From Chloroflexota bacterium (GTDB taxonomy: Bacteria > Chloroflexota > Dehalococcoidia > Tepidiformales > Tepidiformaceae), in assembly GCA_963169135.1 (NCBI GenBank), contig CAUJEQ010000078.1:1-8303 (forward strand): a DNA stretch of 8,303 bases, in the 5' to 3' direction. The notes beneath the pieces were generated by a model that made no database searches, was not told the origin of the DNA, and saw only the letters and a program-made list of their open reading frames with translations. Each line of letters begins with the position of its first letter. Positions within the stretch are counted from its first letter, which is position 1. Made by a program: the position numbers and the translations under genes. Positions 1 to 6,097 of the stretch are shown piece by piece.

Positions 1-114
1 CCCGAAACCGCCTTCGCCGGCCGCGAGGTGTGCGTCAAAGGCACCGTCGAACTGGTCGACAACATCACCACCATCGAAGCCTCATCGCCCGATGAGCTCT
101 CCGTCGTTGAATGA
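1..114 (+). CDS. 3' end of a gene, possibly OB-fold domain protein (partial)
   Basis: The frame is open from the first base and ends at TGA 112-114, leaving 37 C-terminal residues. The fragment reads as alternating beta strands: a GREVCVKGTVELVDN stretch, then ITTIEASSPDEL. A 'G-(K/R)-x-V-x-V-K-G-x-V' turn followed by 'I-x-x-x-x-P' resembles the end of OB-fold or tRNA_anti-like domains, but the piece is too short to be sure. It ends 33 bases before the cytidylate-kinase-like gene on the same strand, so the two may be co-transcribed. The start and most of the protein lie outside the window. I am confident it is coding, because the codons favour C and G at the third position and the gene spacing fits. 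I am not confident of the family. Confidence 0.55.
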   Translation, partial: PETAFAGREVCVKGTVELVDNITTIEASSPDELSVVE

Positions 115-135
115 CAGGCGGCACCGCCCGCCGAC

Positions 136-140
136 GAGGT
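136..140 (+). promoter_or_regulatory. Shine-Dalgarno site of the cytidylate-kinase-like gene
   Basis: GAGGT lies seven bases before the ATG at 148. It is the only convincing Shine-Dalgarno match in front of a gene in this window and it supports the 148 start. The other genes start either by overlap with the previous gene or without a visible site. Confidence 0.6.
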
Positions 141-147
141 ACGTGAC

Positions 148-807
148 ATGGAAACACGCGTGATTACCATCGCCAGGCAGGTCGGCACCGGGGGCGAAGA
201 CGTCGCCGGGATCGTCGCTGCCGCCACCGGCTACCGCCTGCTCGACTACCGCGTCGTCCAGGAGGCCGCACAGGAGGCCGGCGTCTCCCCCGAAACGGTG
301 AGCGACGCCCTGCACAAGCCATCGTTCTTCACCCGCATCATCGAGGCGCTGGCCCGCAACCCCGCGACGCCCGCCTCCGGCCAGTGGGGCGAACCCATCA
401 ACATCGCAGCCACGCCGCTGCTCACCTCCGTGGATTACCGCCAGCTCATCCAGCAGGTCATCGATGACTTCGCCAACCAGGGCCGCGTTGTCCTCCTCGG
501 CCACGGCGCCCAGTTCATCCTGAAGAACCGGGAGGATACCCTCCGCGTGCTCGTCTCCGGCACGGCCGATGCGCGCGCCCGCCGCCTCATGTCAGCCATG
601 GCAACTGACGAGGCGAAGGCGCGTGAACTCGTCCAGCGGACCGATAAGGAGCGCGTCGACTACTTCCGCGCCTATTACGGCGAAGACTGGCTCGGCTCCT
701 CCAGTTACGACCTTGTCGTCAACACCGACCGGCTCGAACCGCAACAGGCCGCCGATATTATCCTTGCGGCCGCCCGCGTGCGCGCCCCGCTCGCCGCGGC
801 TGTCTGA
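148..807 (+). CDS. cytidylate kinase-like family protein
   Basis: The 219-residue protein belongs by sequence to the cytidylate-kinase-like P-loop family (Pfam 'Cytidylate kinase-like', AAA_26 type). Members are predicted cytosolic nucleotide-binding kinases; their true substrates are mostly unproven. An N-terminal strand (VITIARQ, residues 5-11) runs into a glycine-rich loop, RQVGTGG (10-16), which matches the family's RQxGSGG phosphate-binding loop. Next come the YRLLDYRVVQEAA segment (29-41) and a second core strand, VVLLGHGAQFIL (114-125). Relatives usually have GRG there, so this GHG is a small variation. Arg-rich ARARRL (142-147) and DKERVDYFRAYYG (166-178) fit the lid, and SYDLVVNTDRL (186-196) is the typical C-terminal signature. 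Length is normal for the family. It differs from the housekeeping Cmk, so I give no symbol. It may be in an operon with the gene ending at 114, and a strong hairpin follows it. Confidence 0.85.
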   Translation: METRVITIARQVGTGGEDVAGIVAAATGYRLLDYRVVQEAAQEAGVSPETVSDALHKPSFFTRIIEALARNPATPASGQWGEPINIAATPLLTSVDYRQLIQQVIDDFANQGRVVLLGHGAQFILKNREDTLRVLVSGTADARARRLMSAMATDEAKARELVQRTDKERVDYFRAYYGEDWLGSSSYDLVVNTDRLEPQQAADIILAAARVRAPLAAAV

Positions 808-810
808 ACA

Positions 811-825
811 GGCGGTACCTCCGCC
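811..825 (+). other. small inverted repeat after the kinase-like gene
   Basis: GGCGG and CCGCC form a 5-bp stem around the five-base loop TACCT. It starts four bases after the kinase-like stop codon and sits just before the much stronger hairpin at 831-864. It could add to 3'-end structure of that mRNA, or be a chance GC-rich pairing. Confidence 0.3.
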
Positions 826-830
826 GATAC

Positions 831-864
831 CGAAGGGGCCCGGGCCTGCACCCGGGTCTCTTCG
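831..864 (+). terminator. strong 14-bp-stem hairpin, probable 3' end of the kinase-like transcript
   Basis: Bases 831-844 (CGAAGGGGCCCGGG) pair with 851-864 (CCCGGGTCTCTTCG) over all 14 positions, allowing two G-U pairs, around the six-base loop CCTGCA. No U-tract follows, so it is not a textbook intrinsic terminator. A stem this long between two genes most simply acts as a U-less terminator or an RNA-stabilising 3' structure. Because of the G-U pairs the structure is better on the + strand RNA than on its complement, which supports an RNA role for the upstream gene. A -10-like CATACT for the next gene lies 29 bases beyond it. Confidence 0.6.
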
Positions 865-893
865 CGTCCAGAGACCGGTAGCCCCCCTTCGCC

Positions 894-899
894 CATACT
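894..899 (+). promoter_or_regulatory. candidate -10 element for a leaderless DUF2269 transcript
   Basis: CATACT is followed by nine bases and then the ATG at 909. No Shine-Dalgarno match precedes that ATG, and no good -35 hexamer is visible at 16-18 bp spacing. Initiation at the usual distance after a -10 box would place the transcript start at or within a few bases of the start codon. The same hexamer at the same distance precedes the metallopeptidase-like gene on the other strand. Confidence 0.35.
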
Positions 900-908
900 G
901 AAGCCCAC

Positions 909-1376
909 ATGGACTGGTGGCGGATCGTTCACATCCTGAGCCTCGTCTGGCTCGGCGCCGGCCTCGGCGCCACCTACCCGCTCATCCTCCGGGCCTGGGC
1001 CACAAAGGATGTGAAGTACCAGATGTACTGCCTCGTCGAGGCCGCCAACAGCGAGACCCGCATCCTCCTCCCCGGCGCCATGGCTACCGGCACCACCGGG
1101 TTCTTCTGGGCGGTCGCCGCCGAATACAACTTCGTGAAGGATGGCTGGCTCGCTGCCCTCACCCTCCTCTACATCTTCTTCTACTTCGTCTGCCTGCCCC
1201 TGCTCGGATTCGGGCTGCGGCGCGCCCGCCTGGCCTCGCTCATCGCCGCCAAGAAGGGCGAGGAAACTGAAGAACTCCGCGCCATCCTCGATGACCGCGT
1301 GCCCATCGTCTTCGGCACCATCCTCGTCCTCAGCGTCCCCCTCCTCTCCTGGCTCGCCATCTTCAAGCCGTTCTAG
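909..1376 (+). CDS. DUF2269 family integral membrane protein
   Basis: The protein has 155 residues and four hydrophobic segments, at about 5-28, 53-72, 79-102 and 130-152, so it is an inner-membrane protein. The opening MDWWRIVHILSLVWLGAGLG, with a histidine in the first helix followed by a small-residue WLGAG stretch, is characteristic of DUF2269 membrane proteins, which have no established function. A charged loop, KKGEETEELRAILDDR (115-130), separates helices three and four and is probably on one membrane face. The ATG at 909 is the only start that keeps the first helix intact. It has no ribosome binding site, but a -10-like CATACT lies nine bases upstream. The hairpin at 831-864 separates it from the kinase-like gene, so it is probably its own transcription unit. 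The family call rests on topology and the N-terminal motif. Confidence 0.75.
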   Translation: MDWWRIVHILSLVWLGAGLGATYPLILRAWATKDVKYQMYCLVEAANSETRILLPGAMATGTTGFFWAVAAEYNFVKDGWLAALTLLYIFFYFVCLPLLGFGLRRARLASLIAAKKGEETEELRAILDDRVPIVFGTILVLSVPLLSWLAIFKPF

Positions 1377-1432
1377 CCGGCCGCATTTGACCAGGGATGG
1401 GGCCGCGTCAGGCGTGGAAGCCGGGGTTCCCA

Positions 1433-1461
1433 TTGCCTCAGGGGCCTCAGCGCGGCATTCT
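1433..1461 (+). promoter_or_regulatory. candidate promoter of the SGNH-like/glycosyltransferase pair
   Basis: TTGCCT (1433-1438) and CATTCT (1456-1461) are separated by exactly 17 bp and match the sigma-70 consensus at four and three of six positions. The -10-like element ends six bases before the ATG at 1468, and no Shine-Dalgarno site intervenes. If real, the mRNA would be leaderless or nearly so. The direct repeat GCCTCAG (1435-1441 and 1444-1450) overlaps this stretch. Confidence 0.35.
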
Positions 1462-1467
1462 CGCCGA

Positions 1468-2226
1468 ATGAAGGTGCTGAAACTCTGCACAAGCGACGAG
1501 CTTGCCGGGGACATCCCGGATGCGTCGCGTGCCTACCGCGTGGCCGAGCGCGTGATCCGGGAGCGGACCGGAATGGAGGTCGAGACCGTTCTCCAGAACA
1601 TCTGGCCCACCCCGCGCCTGCCGCGATTGCTCGAAGGCTGGGTATCCCAACACGAGCCGGATGTCGTCCTCTTCGTCATCTCCCCGTACTGGATGACGTT
1701 TGAGTCGGTCCCCCTCCGCGTGCGGCGCAGCGCCGGACCGATCGGCGAAAAGCTGGGAGCCTGGATGACCCGCGTGGGCGAGGATCCGCGTCTCTCCCCG
1801 AGCTGGCCCGTCAGGCTGGCCCGTGGAGCTTCGCTTCGGCTGATTCGAGGTGCCTATCCGTTCGAACCCGAAGAGGTCGCCAGCGTCGTTGAGGACAGCC
1901 TCGGCACCCTGCTCACCAACGAGTCGCTCGAAGTTGTCGTTCGAGGCCCCCTGGTGGCCCTCGGGCACCACGGCTCCAGGCGTTCGCTGGCGCGCGCCGA
2001 GGCGCGAAGGCGCAAGACAGACGACCTGCTGAAGGCCGCTTGTGCTCGCCTCCACGTCGCTTACGTCGGACGCCCCGAAGGAGCGACCCACGAGACCGAC
2101 CGCGAACACTTCACGGGAGACTTCGTACACACCGATGCAGAGAAGCACCGGGAGCGCGGTGAGTTGGAGGGCGCCGCCATCGCGGAGGTCTGGTTGCGGG
2201 TCCATGGCATGGGCGGCCAACGCTAG
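1468..2226 (+). CDS. SGNH/GDSL hydrolase-like protein
   Basis: The 252-residue protein begins with a beta strand and a possible nucleophile, KVLKLCTSDELAG (residues 2-14). A later strand, PDVVLFVISPYW (64-75), resembles the strand after which SGNH enzymes carry their Gly/Asn motif. Near the C-terminus, TGDFVHTDAEKH (216-227) contains a D-x-x-H pair (D218, H221) that matches SGNH block V. The block I serine would be S9 in TSD rather than the usual GDS, and the block III GxND is replaced by ISPYW, so this is a divergent member or a look-alike. SGNH enzymes are esterases or acyl-transferases acting on lipids and carbohydrate O-acyl groups. The frame stays open upstream into the previous gene, but the ATG at 1468 gives the proper first strand. 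The stop TAG shares a base with the GTG of the glycosyltransferase, so the two are translationally coupled. Joint work on a surface glycan is inference. Confidence 0.6.
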   Translation: MKVLKLCTSDELAGDIPDASRAYRVAERVIRERTGMEVETVLQNIWPTPRLPRLLEGWVSQHEPDVVLFVISPYWMTFESVPLRVRRSAGPIGEKLGAWMTRVGEDPRLSPSWPVRLARGASLRLIRGAYPFEPEEVASVVEDSLGTLLTNESLEVVVRGPLVALGHHGSRRSLARAEARRRKTDDLLKAACARLHVAYVGRPEGATHETDREHFTGDFVHTDAEKHRERGELEGAAIAEVWLRVHGMGGQR

Positions 2227-3257
2227 TGCGCGTTCTGATGGTGAACGCGCGGGCCACCGACTACGGCAGTGCTATTTCCCACTACACGGATTCCCTCTGC
2301 GAGGCACTTGCCCCACGTCCGGGCACAACCGTCGATCGCCTGCAGCTGCCCGCGTGGGGTCGCGCCGCGTGGAAAGAAGCTGGCCGCGTCGTCGCGGCAG
2401 TCCAACCCGATGTCGTCCACATCCAGTACCCCATGGCTGACTTTGGGTTGAGTCCCGTCCCCCACCTGATCGGGTTGCGCTGGCGCGCTATCGTCACCCT
2501 GCACGAAGCGAGCAGCCCGGGCCTCGCCGTCGCGCTCGTGAAGTGCGCACCACTCACGCTGCGGGCACCGGCGGTATTCGTCTCCGGTGACTACGAACGA
2601 GCCTGGGTGGCTCGGCGAATGCCGTGGACGCGCAAGAAGCTGGTGGTCGCGCCAGTCGGCAACAACATCGGCGTGGCGCCGGATCAGCGCCGCTCCCCCA
2701 TGCGGGTGGTCACGTTCGGCGCTGTTCGTCCCTGGCGAGGTCTCGAACAGTTCATGGAGTTTGCTCGTTTGGCCAGGGAGGCAGACCTGCCCTGGGAATT
2801 GCGCGTGATTGGCGATGAGGGGCACCAGCCCGGTGCGTTCGCTCAGGAGATGCGGAAACTTGGTGAACCAGCGGGAGTGCGATTTACCGGGAGACTCTCC
2901 GCCGTGGAGGCGGCGCGCGAATTGGCTGGGGCGACGGTGGGGTATTTCCCCTTCCCGGAGGGCGCGGCCGAGCGCCACAGCTCGCTGATTGCCGCACTCG
3001 CAAACGGCCTCCCGGTGGTCGGGACCGTGGGAAAGCGGACGCCCGAGCCCCTCGCTGCAGTGATCGAAGCCTGCAGGCGCCCGGCGGACGCCCTGGATCG
3101 GGTGCGAGAGCTTCTGGACGATTCGGCCCGGCGAGAGGCACTCTCAGTGGCTGGCCGACGGTACGCTGCGGACTGCTCGTGGGAGGCCATCGCCGCAACG
3201 CACAGCGCTGTCTACGAGCGCCTTGCCCGGCCTGCCCGCCGTTCCCCGGAATCCTGA
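2226..3257 (+). CDS. glycosyltransferase family 4-like protein (GT-B fold)
   Basis: The 343-residue protein has the two-domain GT-B layout. The N-terminal acceptor half has MRVLMVNARATDYGSAISHY (1-20), with the usual glycine near the first strand, and PDVVHIQYP (61-69). The C-terminal nucleotide-sugar half has VVTFGAVRPWRGLEQFMEFA (161-180), ELRVIGD (191-197), VRFTGRLS (218-225) and SSLIAALANGLPVVGT (252-267). The last stretch keeps the G-L-P-V-V of GT4 enzymes, but the usual E-x7-E motif is not preserved, with alanine at the second Glu position. This occurs in some GT4 subgroups. The donor and acceptor cannot be read from sequence. Translation starts at GTG within TAGTG, overlapping the upstream stop. 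An internal ATG at 2238 is possible but would cut into the first strand. It converges on the methyltransferase gene across a 41-base gap of heptamer repeats. Codon use is less C-biased than in the flanking genes, which hints at transfer. Confidence 0.85.
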   Translation: MRVLMVNARATDYGSAISHYTDSLCEALAPRPGTTVDRLQLPAWGRAAWKEAGRVVAAVQPDVVHIQYPMADFGLSPVPHLIGLRWRAIVTLHEASSPGLAVALVKCAPLTLRAPAVFVSGDYERAWVARRMPWTRKKLVVAPVGNNIGVAPDQRRSPMRVVTFGAVRPWRGLEQFMEFARLAREADLPWELRVIGDEGHQPGAFAQEMRKLGEPAGVRFTGRLSAVEAARELAGATVGYFPFPEGAAERHSSLIAALANGLPVVGTVGKRTPEPLAAVIEACRRPADALDRVRELLDDSARREALSVAGRRYAADCSWEAIAATHSAVYERLARPARRSPES

Positions 3258-3270
3258 GGGCCCGTCCCCA

Positions 3271-3305
3271 CCGGCCACCGGCCAATCGCCAATGGCCCTT
3301 AGCCC
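3271..3305. repeat. 7-bp-phased degenerate repeat at a convergent gene junction
   Basis: Five consecutive heptamers fill the gap and run into the methyltransferase stop: CCGGCCA, CCGGCCA, then ATCGCCA, ATGGCCC and TTAGCCC. The first two are identical; the rest share a (G/C)CC core in the same place of each unit. AGGGCC (3257-3262) and GGCCCT (3294-3299) also form a 6-bp inverted repeat spanning the gap, which could serve both convergent genes as a weak 3' structure. It resembles the larger heptamer region at 6635-6778. Confidence 0.6.
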
Positions 3306-3958
3306 TCTTCCGCTGAACGCCACCCCCGCCGCGCCAGCACCCCCACCCGCGGGATGGGCGGCACCAGGAACGGCCCTACGTTCACCAGGTCGATCGCGTC
3401 GAACCCCGCCTCCGTGAACGTCGCCGCCAGCCGCCCCCAGCCGCGCAGGTCCACCTCTCCACACCCCGCCCCCAGCAACCGCGCATGCAGCCGGTCCAGC
3501 AGCCCGCTTCGCACAGGCGCCACCTCCATCACTAGCGCTGAACCGCCGGGCGCCAGCAGCCGCGCAATCTCCCCTGCGAACGCGCGGGTCACGTCGTCAT
3601 CGAACCGCCGGACGTAGTACAGGCTCGTGATGCAATCGAACGACTCGTCCCGGAACGGCAGTTGCTCCGGCCAGCCGATGACCTCGACAGGCCCCGGGCC
3701 CGCTACCAGGTCGACCGTCACCGGCGGTTCGTCCGCACCCGCCTTCGCCGCGAGCAGGTGCGCGTAGGCGGCCGTCCCGCAGCCGACATCCAGGTAGCGC
3801 TTCCCCGGGCCCAGCTCGATGAGGTCGATGATCCGCTGCGCACGGGGCGTGATTAGCGCCATCCCCGTCTGCGAGTTGATCGCCCGCGCCAGCAGCGAAG
3901 TCGGACCGAACACCCATCCCTGGCGCGCTTCGATCGCCTTTCGGCGGCGGCGCATCAT
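3299..3958 (-). CDS. class I SAM-dependent methyltransferase
   Basis: The 219-residue protein has a Rossmann methyltransferase core. Motif I is YLDVGCGTAAYA (55-66), with the G-x-G-x loop that binds S-adenosylmethionine. The acidic residue at the end of strand two is D83 in VTVDLV. LPFRDESFDCITSLYYVRRF (100-119) is the methyltransferase_11-type motif between strands three and four. ARLLAPGGSALVMEVAP (132-148) is the typical post-motif 'L-x-PGG' strand. A basic N-terminus (MMRRRRKAIEARQGW) precedes the core. The substrate is not evident; the general form fits UbiE/arsenite-type small-molecule or lipid methyltransferases. The start codon overlaps the TGA of the upstream gene as ATGA (3955-3958), so the two are translationally coupled. 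A second ATG follows immediately at 3955-3953. It is the last gene of the - strand group and converges on the glycosyltransferase. Confidence 0.85.
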   Translation of the reverse strand: MMRRRRKAIEARQGWVFGPTSLLARAINSQTGMALITPRAQRIIDLIELGPGKRYLDVGCGTAAYAHLLAAKAGADEPPVTVDLVAGPGPVEVIGWPEQLPFRDESFDCITSLYYVRRFDDDVTRAFAGEIARLLAPGGSALVMEVAPVRSGLLDRLHARLLGAGCGEVDLRGWGRLAATFTEAGFDAIDLVNVGPFLVPPIPRVGVLARRGWRSAEEG

Positions 3959-4383
3959 AGTTCGTACACCATCCGCACCCGGCGCCCCGCGGCGACCGCC
4001 GGTTCGAGAGCGGCCGCCAGCGCGCTCGCCTGTCCCGTAAGGCCGCCGGCGTTGGCGCGCCGGACCAGCGTCTCGGCCATCGGGTCGCCCGCGATGGCCA
4101 CTGCCACCTTCAACAATTCCTCACGCAGCGGTGCAGGCTCCTGCCAGGCCATCTCGAGTTTCTCCACGTCTTCCTGGTCCTCTGCTTCAGCTTCGTAGAA
4201 GGTGGTGAGCGGCCCCATCCGCACCCGGTGCTCGTCGTGCAGCCGGTCTGCCAGGGCAATCAACGGGTGCGTCGCGCCAAACCCCCGCGAAACAGCGAAC
4301 GAGAGAAACCCCACCAAATCCGCCCCCTCGTCCGGCAGTTCGACGTTCCCGGGCTCACCTTCAACTTCAAGCCACAGGCGCAT
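3955..4383 (-). CDS. small protein of unknown function
   Basis: I do not recognise this family. From the ATG at 4383 the protein has 142 residues. It begins with a short strand (MRLWLEVEGEPGNVELPDEG), has a mid-region, GADLVGFLSFAVSRGFGATHP, that could be one amphipathic helix, then an acidic stretch with FYEAEAEDQEDVEKLEMAW, and ends in an alanine-rich helix and RRVRMVYEL. There is no signal peptide, no clear membrane span and no catalytic motif. A GTG at 4419 would add 12 residues (MTGVAGGGTLVT) of low complexity; I prefer the ATG because it opens directly with a strand, but neither has a good ribosome binding site. Its TGA overlaps the methyltransferase ATG, so the pair is co-translated and the protein may be a partner or an independent cytosolic protein. 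That the gene is real is supported by the overlap and by consistent codon use. Confidence 0.65.
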   Translation of the reverse strand: MRLWLEVEGEPGNVELPDEGADLVGFLSFAVSRGFGATHPLIALADRLHDEHRVRMGPLTTFYEAEAEDQEDVEKLEMAWQEPAPLREELLKVAVAIAGDPMAETLVRRANAGGLTGQASALAAALEPAVAAGRRVRMVYEL

Positions 4384-4434
4384 CGTCACGAGAGTACCGC
4401 CGCCCGCGACTCCGGTCACCGCCCTGTTACTGGT

Positions 4435-5046
4435 TCAGCGGGAGACTATCGCCTGCGGTCGCCAGGCCCACACCGGCGGCAGCCGCAACTGCGCTCCGCC
4501 CTCCGGGCAGAGCACGCCCCACGGCACATCGTCGAATGGCAGATGGGGCATGTACGGCCCGGGCTCGATGCCGGCCATCCGCCGCCGCCACGTCCGCACC
4601 ACGCTCAAGCCGTCGCGGCCCTCCCGAAGGCAACGCGAGAGGTTGCAGTAGGTCCACGCCCAGCATGCGAAACGCTCAGGCGCCACCTGGAACTCCCGCT
4701 GCCAGAATTCCGGCGGATGTTCCAGGTACCAGTCCCCGTCCCATCTGGGTGGCCGAATGATGTGGGTCAATTCGTGCTTGGCGATAAAGCGGACCAGCTC
4801 AATCGGCGTCCCCGGCCGGTTCAACACCGGATGGAAAGCGATCACGTGGCTGTCCCGCCCCATCAGGTGCCGGCAGATGAACGCCACCGGCCCGGCCGCC
4901 GCGATCCGCACCTCGATCTCATCCGTGATTTCCGGGAACCATACCGCCCGCGCCTCATCCACCACCGTTTGGAAGTTGAACCCGGTCTGCGATTCGGCCG
5001 GCTGGAAGAGCAAGGGCTGGCGGGGGATCATCGGGCGTTGGCGCAT
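4435..5046 (-). CDS. zinc metallopeptidase-like protein with HELTH motif
   Basis: The 203-residue protein carries LVRFIAKHELTHIIRPP (84-100), a gluzincin-type H-E-x-x-H (H91, E92, H95). Fifteen residues on is YLEHPPEFWQRE (107-118), which closely resembles the 'H-S-P-x-F-W' segment that supplies the third zinc ligand (here H110) in YgjP/SprT/WLM-type minimal metallopeptidases. The preceding strand VIAFHPVLNRPG (68-79) fits the edge strand those proteins place before the active-site helix. No signal peptide or membrane span is visible, so it is probably cytosolic. The C-terminal part contains several Trp and Cys residues (ERFACWAWTYCNLSRC, 123-138, plus C180). Substrate unknown. The ATG at 5046 has no ribosome binding site but lies nine bases after a CATACT. 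An internal ATG at 5031 is possible. It is followed 51 bases later by the small unknown gene. Confidence 0.65.
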   Translation of the reverse strand: MRQRPMIPRQPLLFQPAESQTGFNFQTVVDEARAVWFPEITDEIEVRIAAAGPVAFICRHLMGRDSHVIAFHPVLNRPGTPIELVRFIAKHELTHIIRPPRWDGDWYLEHPPEFWQREFQVAPERFACWAWTYCNLSRCLREGRDGLSVVRTWRRRMAGIEPGPYMPHLPFDDVPWGVLCPEGGAQLRLPPVWAWRPQAIVSR

Positions 5047-5055
5047 GGGCGATGG

Positions 5056-5061
5056 AGTATG
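5056..5061 (-). promoter_or_regulatory. candidate -10 element before the metallopeptidase-like gene
   Basis: On the - strand CATACT is followed by nine bases and the ATG at 5046. Hexamer and spacing are the same as in front of the DUF2269 gene at 894-909, and no Shine-Dalgarno site is present in either. This would make the metallopeptidase-like, small unknown and methyltransferase genes a transcription unit separate from the M23 gene upstream. Confidence 0.35.
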
Positions 5062-5088
5062 CCGCAGCCCGCCCCTCCGCTGCTACCC

Positions 5089-6072
5089 CTAGAACCCGTT
5101 CGTCCCGTCCGTGAACCGCACTCCATCCAAGAGGATCCCGTTCGAAGCCATCTCCCAGTGCAGGTGCGCCCCCGTCGAAAGCCCGGTGTTCCCCACCAGC
5201 CCGATCTGCTGCCCCGCCTCCACCGCGTCGCCCTCGGCTACCTCGATGGCGCTCAGGTGCCCGTACCCGGAATACAGCCCGCCGCCGTGGTCGATCACCA
5301 CCATGTTCCCCCGCACCTTCAACTGGCGCGCCAACACCACCCTGCCAGAATTCGTCGCTGTTACCGGCGTCCCCTCCAGCGCGCCAAAGTCCGTCCCCCC
5401 ATGGTGCCCTGAAGGTTCCGACCCGTTGATCGACCGCTGCTCGCCGTACCGGGACGTCAGCGCCCCCGCCACCGGCAGTTGCCAGAATCCGTCCCACAGC
5501 TTCTCCGGAGTCACCTTCGTGTAGAGGCTCTTCAGCGTCGCCGCCTCTTCAGCGACCACCGCCGGGTCCAGGTACTCGGTCACCTGCTCGGGTGTGAACT
5601 CCAGGTAGTCCGTCGTCCACTCCGTTGCGAGCACCGTGATCGTCTCCTGCAACGTCCCCTTCGTCCCCGTTGGCAGAGTCACGTCGACCTTCAACACGTA
5701 CTCGCCCGGCGGGTCGTCCGTGTCGACCGGCACGAACGAATACTGGCTCTGCGACCCCGGCGTCAGCGGGAATTTCCGCCCAAGGAACGTCACCTGGCCC
5801 CCGCGGATATCCCCCGTGACCGAGACCAGGATCGTGCCCGCCTGGTATACCTCGAACGTCGAAAGCACGAGCTCCGGCGGCTCCAGCGCGGTCACCGTCT
5901 CGCCCGGCAGTAACGTCGGCGTCGCCGTCGGCCCTGCGGGCGTCGCCAGCCGCACCGTCACGTCGCTCGGACCGCCCCCGCCGCCACACGCTCCCGACAC
6001 GAAGATCACCGCGCCGGCCAGCACCATTACCAGCAACGCCAGCGAAAGAGGACTACGACGAGGGCGGGGCAT
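5089..6072 (-). CDS. M23 family metallopeptidase, probable lipoprotein
   Basis: The 327-residue protein has a basic start and a hydrophobic stretch (residues 9-28) ending in VSGAC, with C29 as a possible lipidation site. The -3 residue is Ser, so the lipobox is imperfect. A Gly run and a Pro/Thr-rich linker (43-57) follow, then an immunoglobulin-like beta domain at about 66-148. A helical linker leads to the lysostaphin-type M23 domain (about 198-320). Zinc ligands are visible: H224 and D228 in HHGGTDFGA, and H305 in the H-x-H of GAHLHWE (301-307), with H303 as the other catalytic His. YSGYGHLSAIEVAEGDAVEA (267-286) and GLVGNTGLSTG (291-301) complete the signature. M23 enzymes cut peptidoglycan cross-bridges outside the membrane. 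All ligands are present, so it should be active. It sits head-to-head with the PAAR-like gene over 148 bases. Confidence 0.9.
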   Translation of the reverse strand: MPRPRRSPLSLALLVMVLAGAVIFVSGACGGGGGPSDVTVRLATPAGPTATPTLLPGETVTALEPPELVLSTFEVYQAGTILVSVTGDIRGGQVTFLGRKFPLTPGSQSQYSFVPVDTDDPPGEYVLKVDVTLPTGTKGTLQETITVLATEWTTDYLEFTPEQVTEYLDPAVVAEEAATLKSLYTKVTPEKLWDGFWQLPVAGALTSRYGEQRSINGSEPSGHHGGTDFGALEGTPVTATNSGRVVLARQLKVRGNMVVIDHGGGLYSGYGHLSAIEVAEGDAVEAGQQIGLVGNTGLSTGAHLHWEMASNGILLDGVRFTDGTNGF

Positions 6073-6097
6073 CCGGTTCAGGGTGCCGCATCCCGCC

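Noticed and set aside
1141..1467. N-terminal extension of the SGNH-like frame back to 1141
   Set aside because: This part overlaps the DUF2269 gene out of frame and reads as Ser/Pro-rich noise; the ATG at 1468 opens with a proper beta strand.
705..1514. 269-residue open frame on the - strand
   Set aside because: It is Glu/Gly/Ala-rich low complexity and opposite two well-supported genes; typical antisense of C-ending codons.
4228..5412. 394-residue open frame on the + strand
   Set aside because: It is Pro/Arg/His-rich, runs across three - strand genes and their spacers, and has no recognisable motif. The metallopeptidase and M23 motifs on the other strand explain the region.
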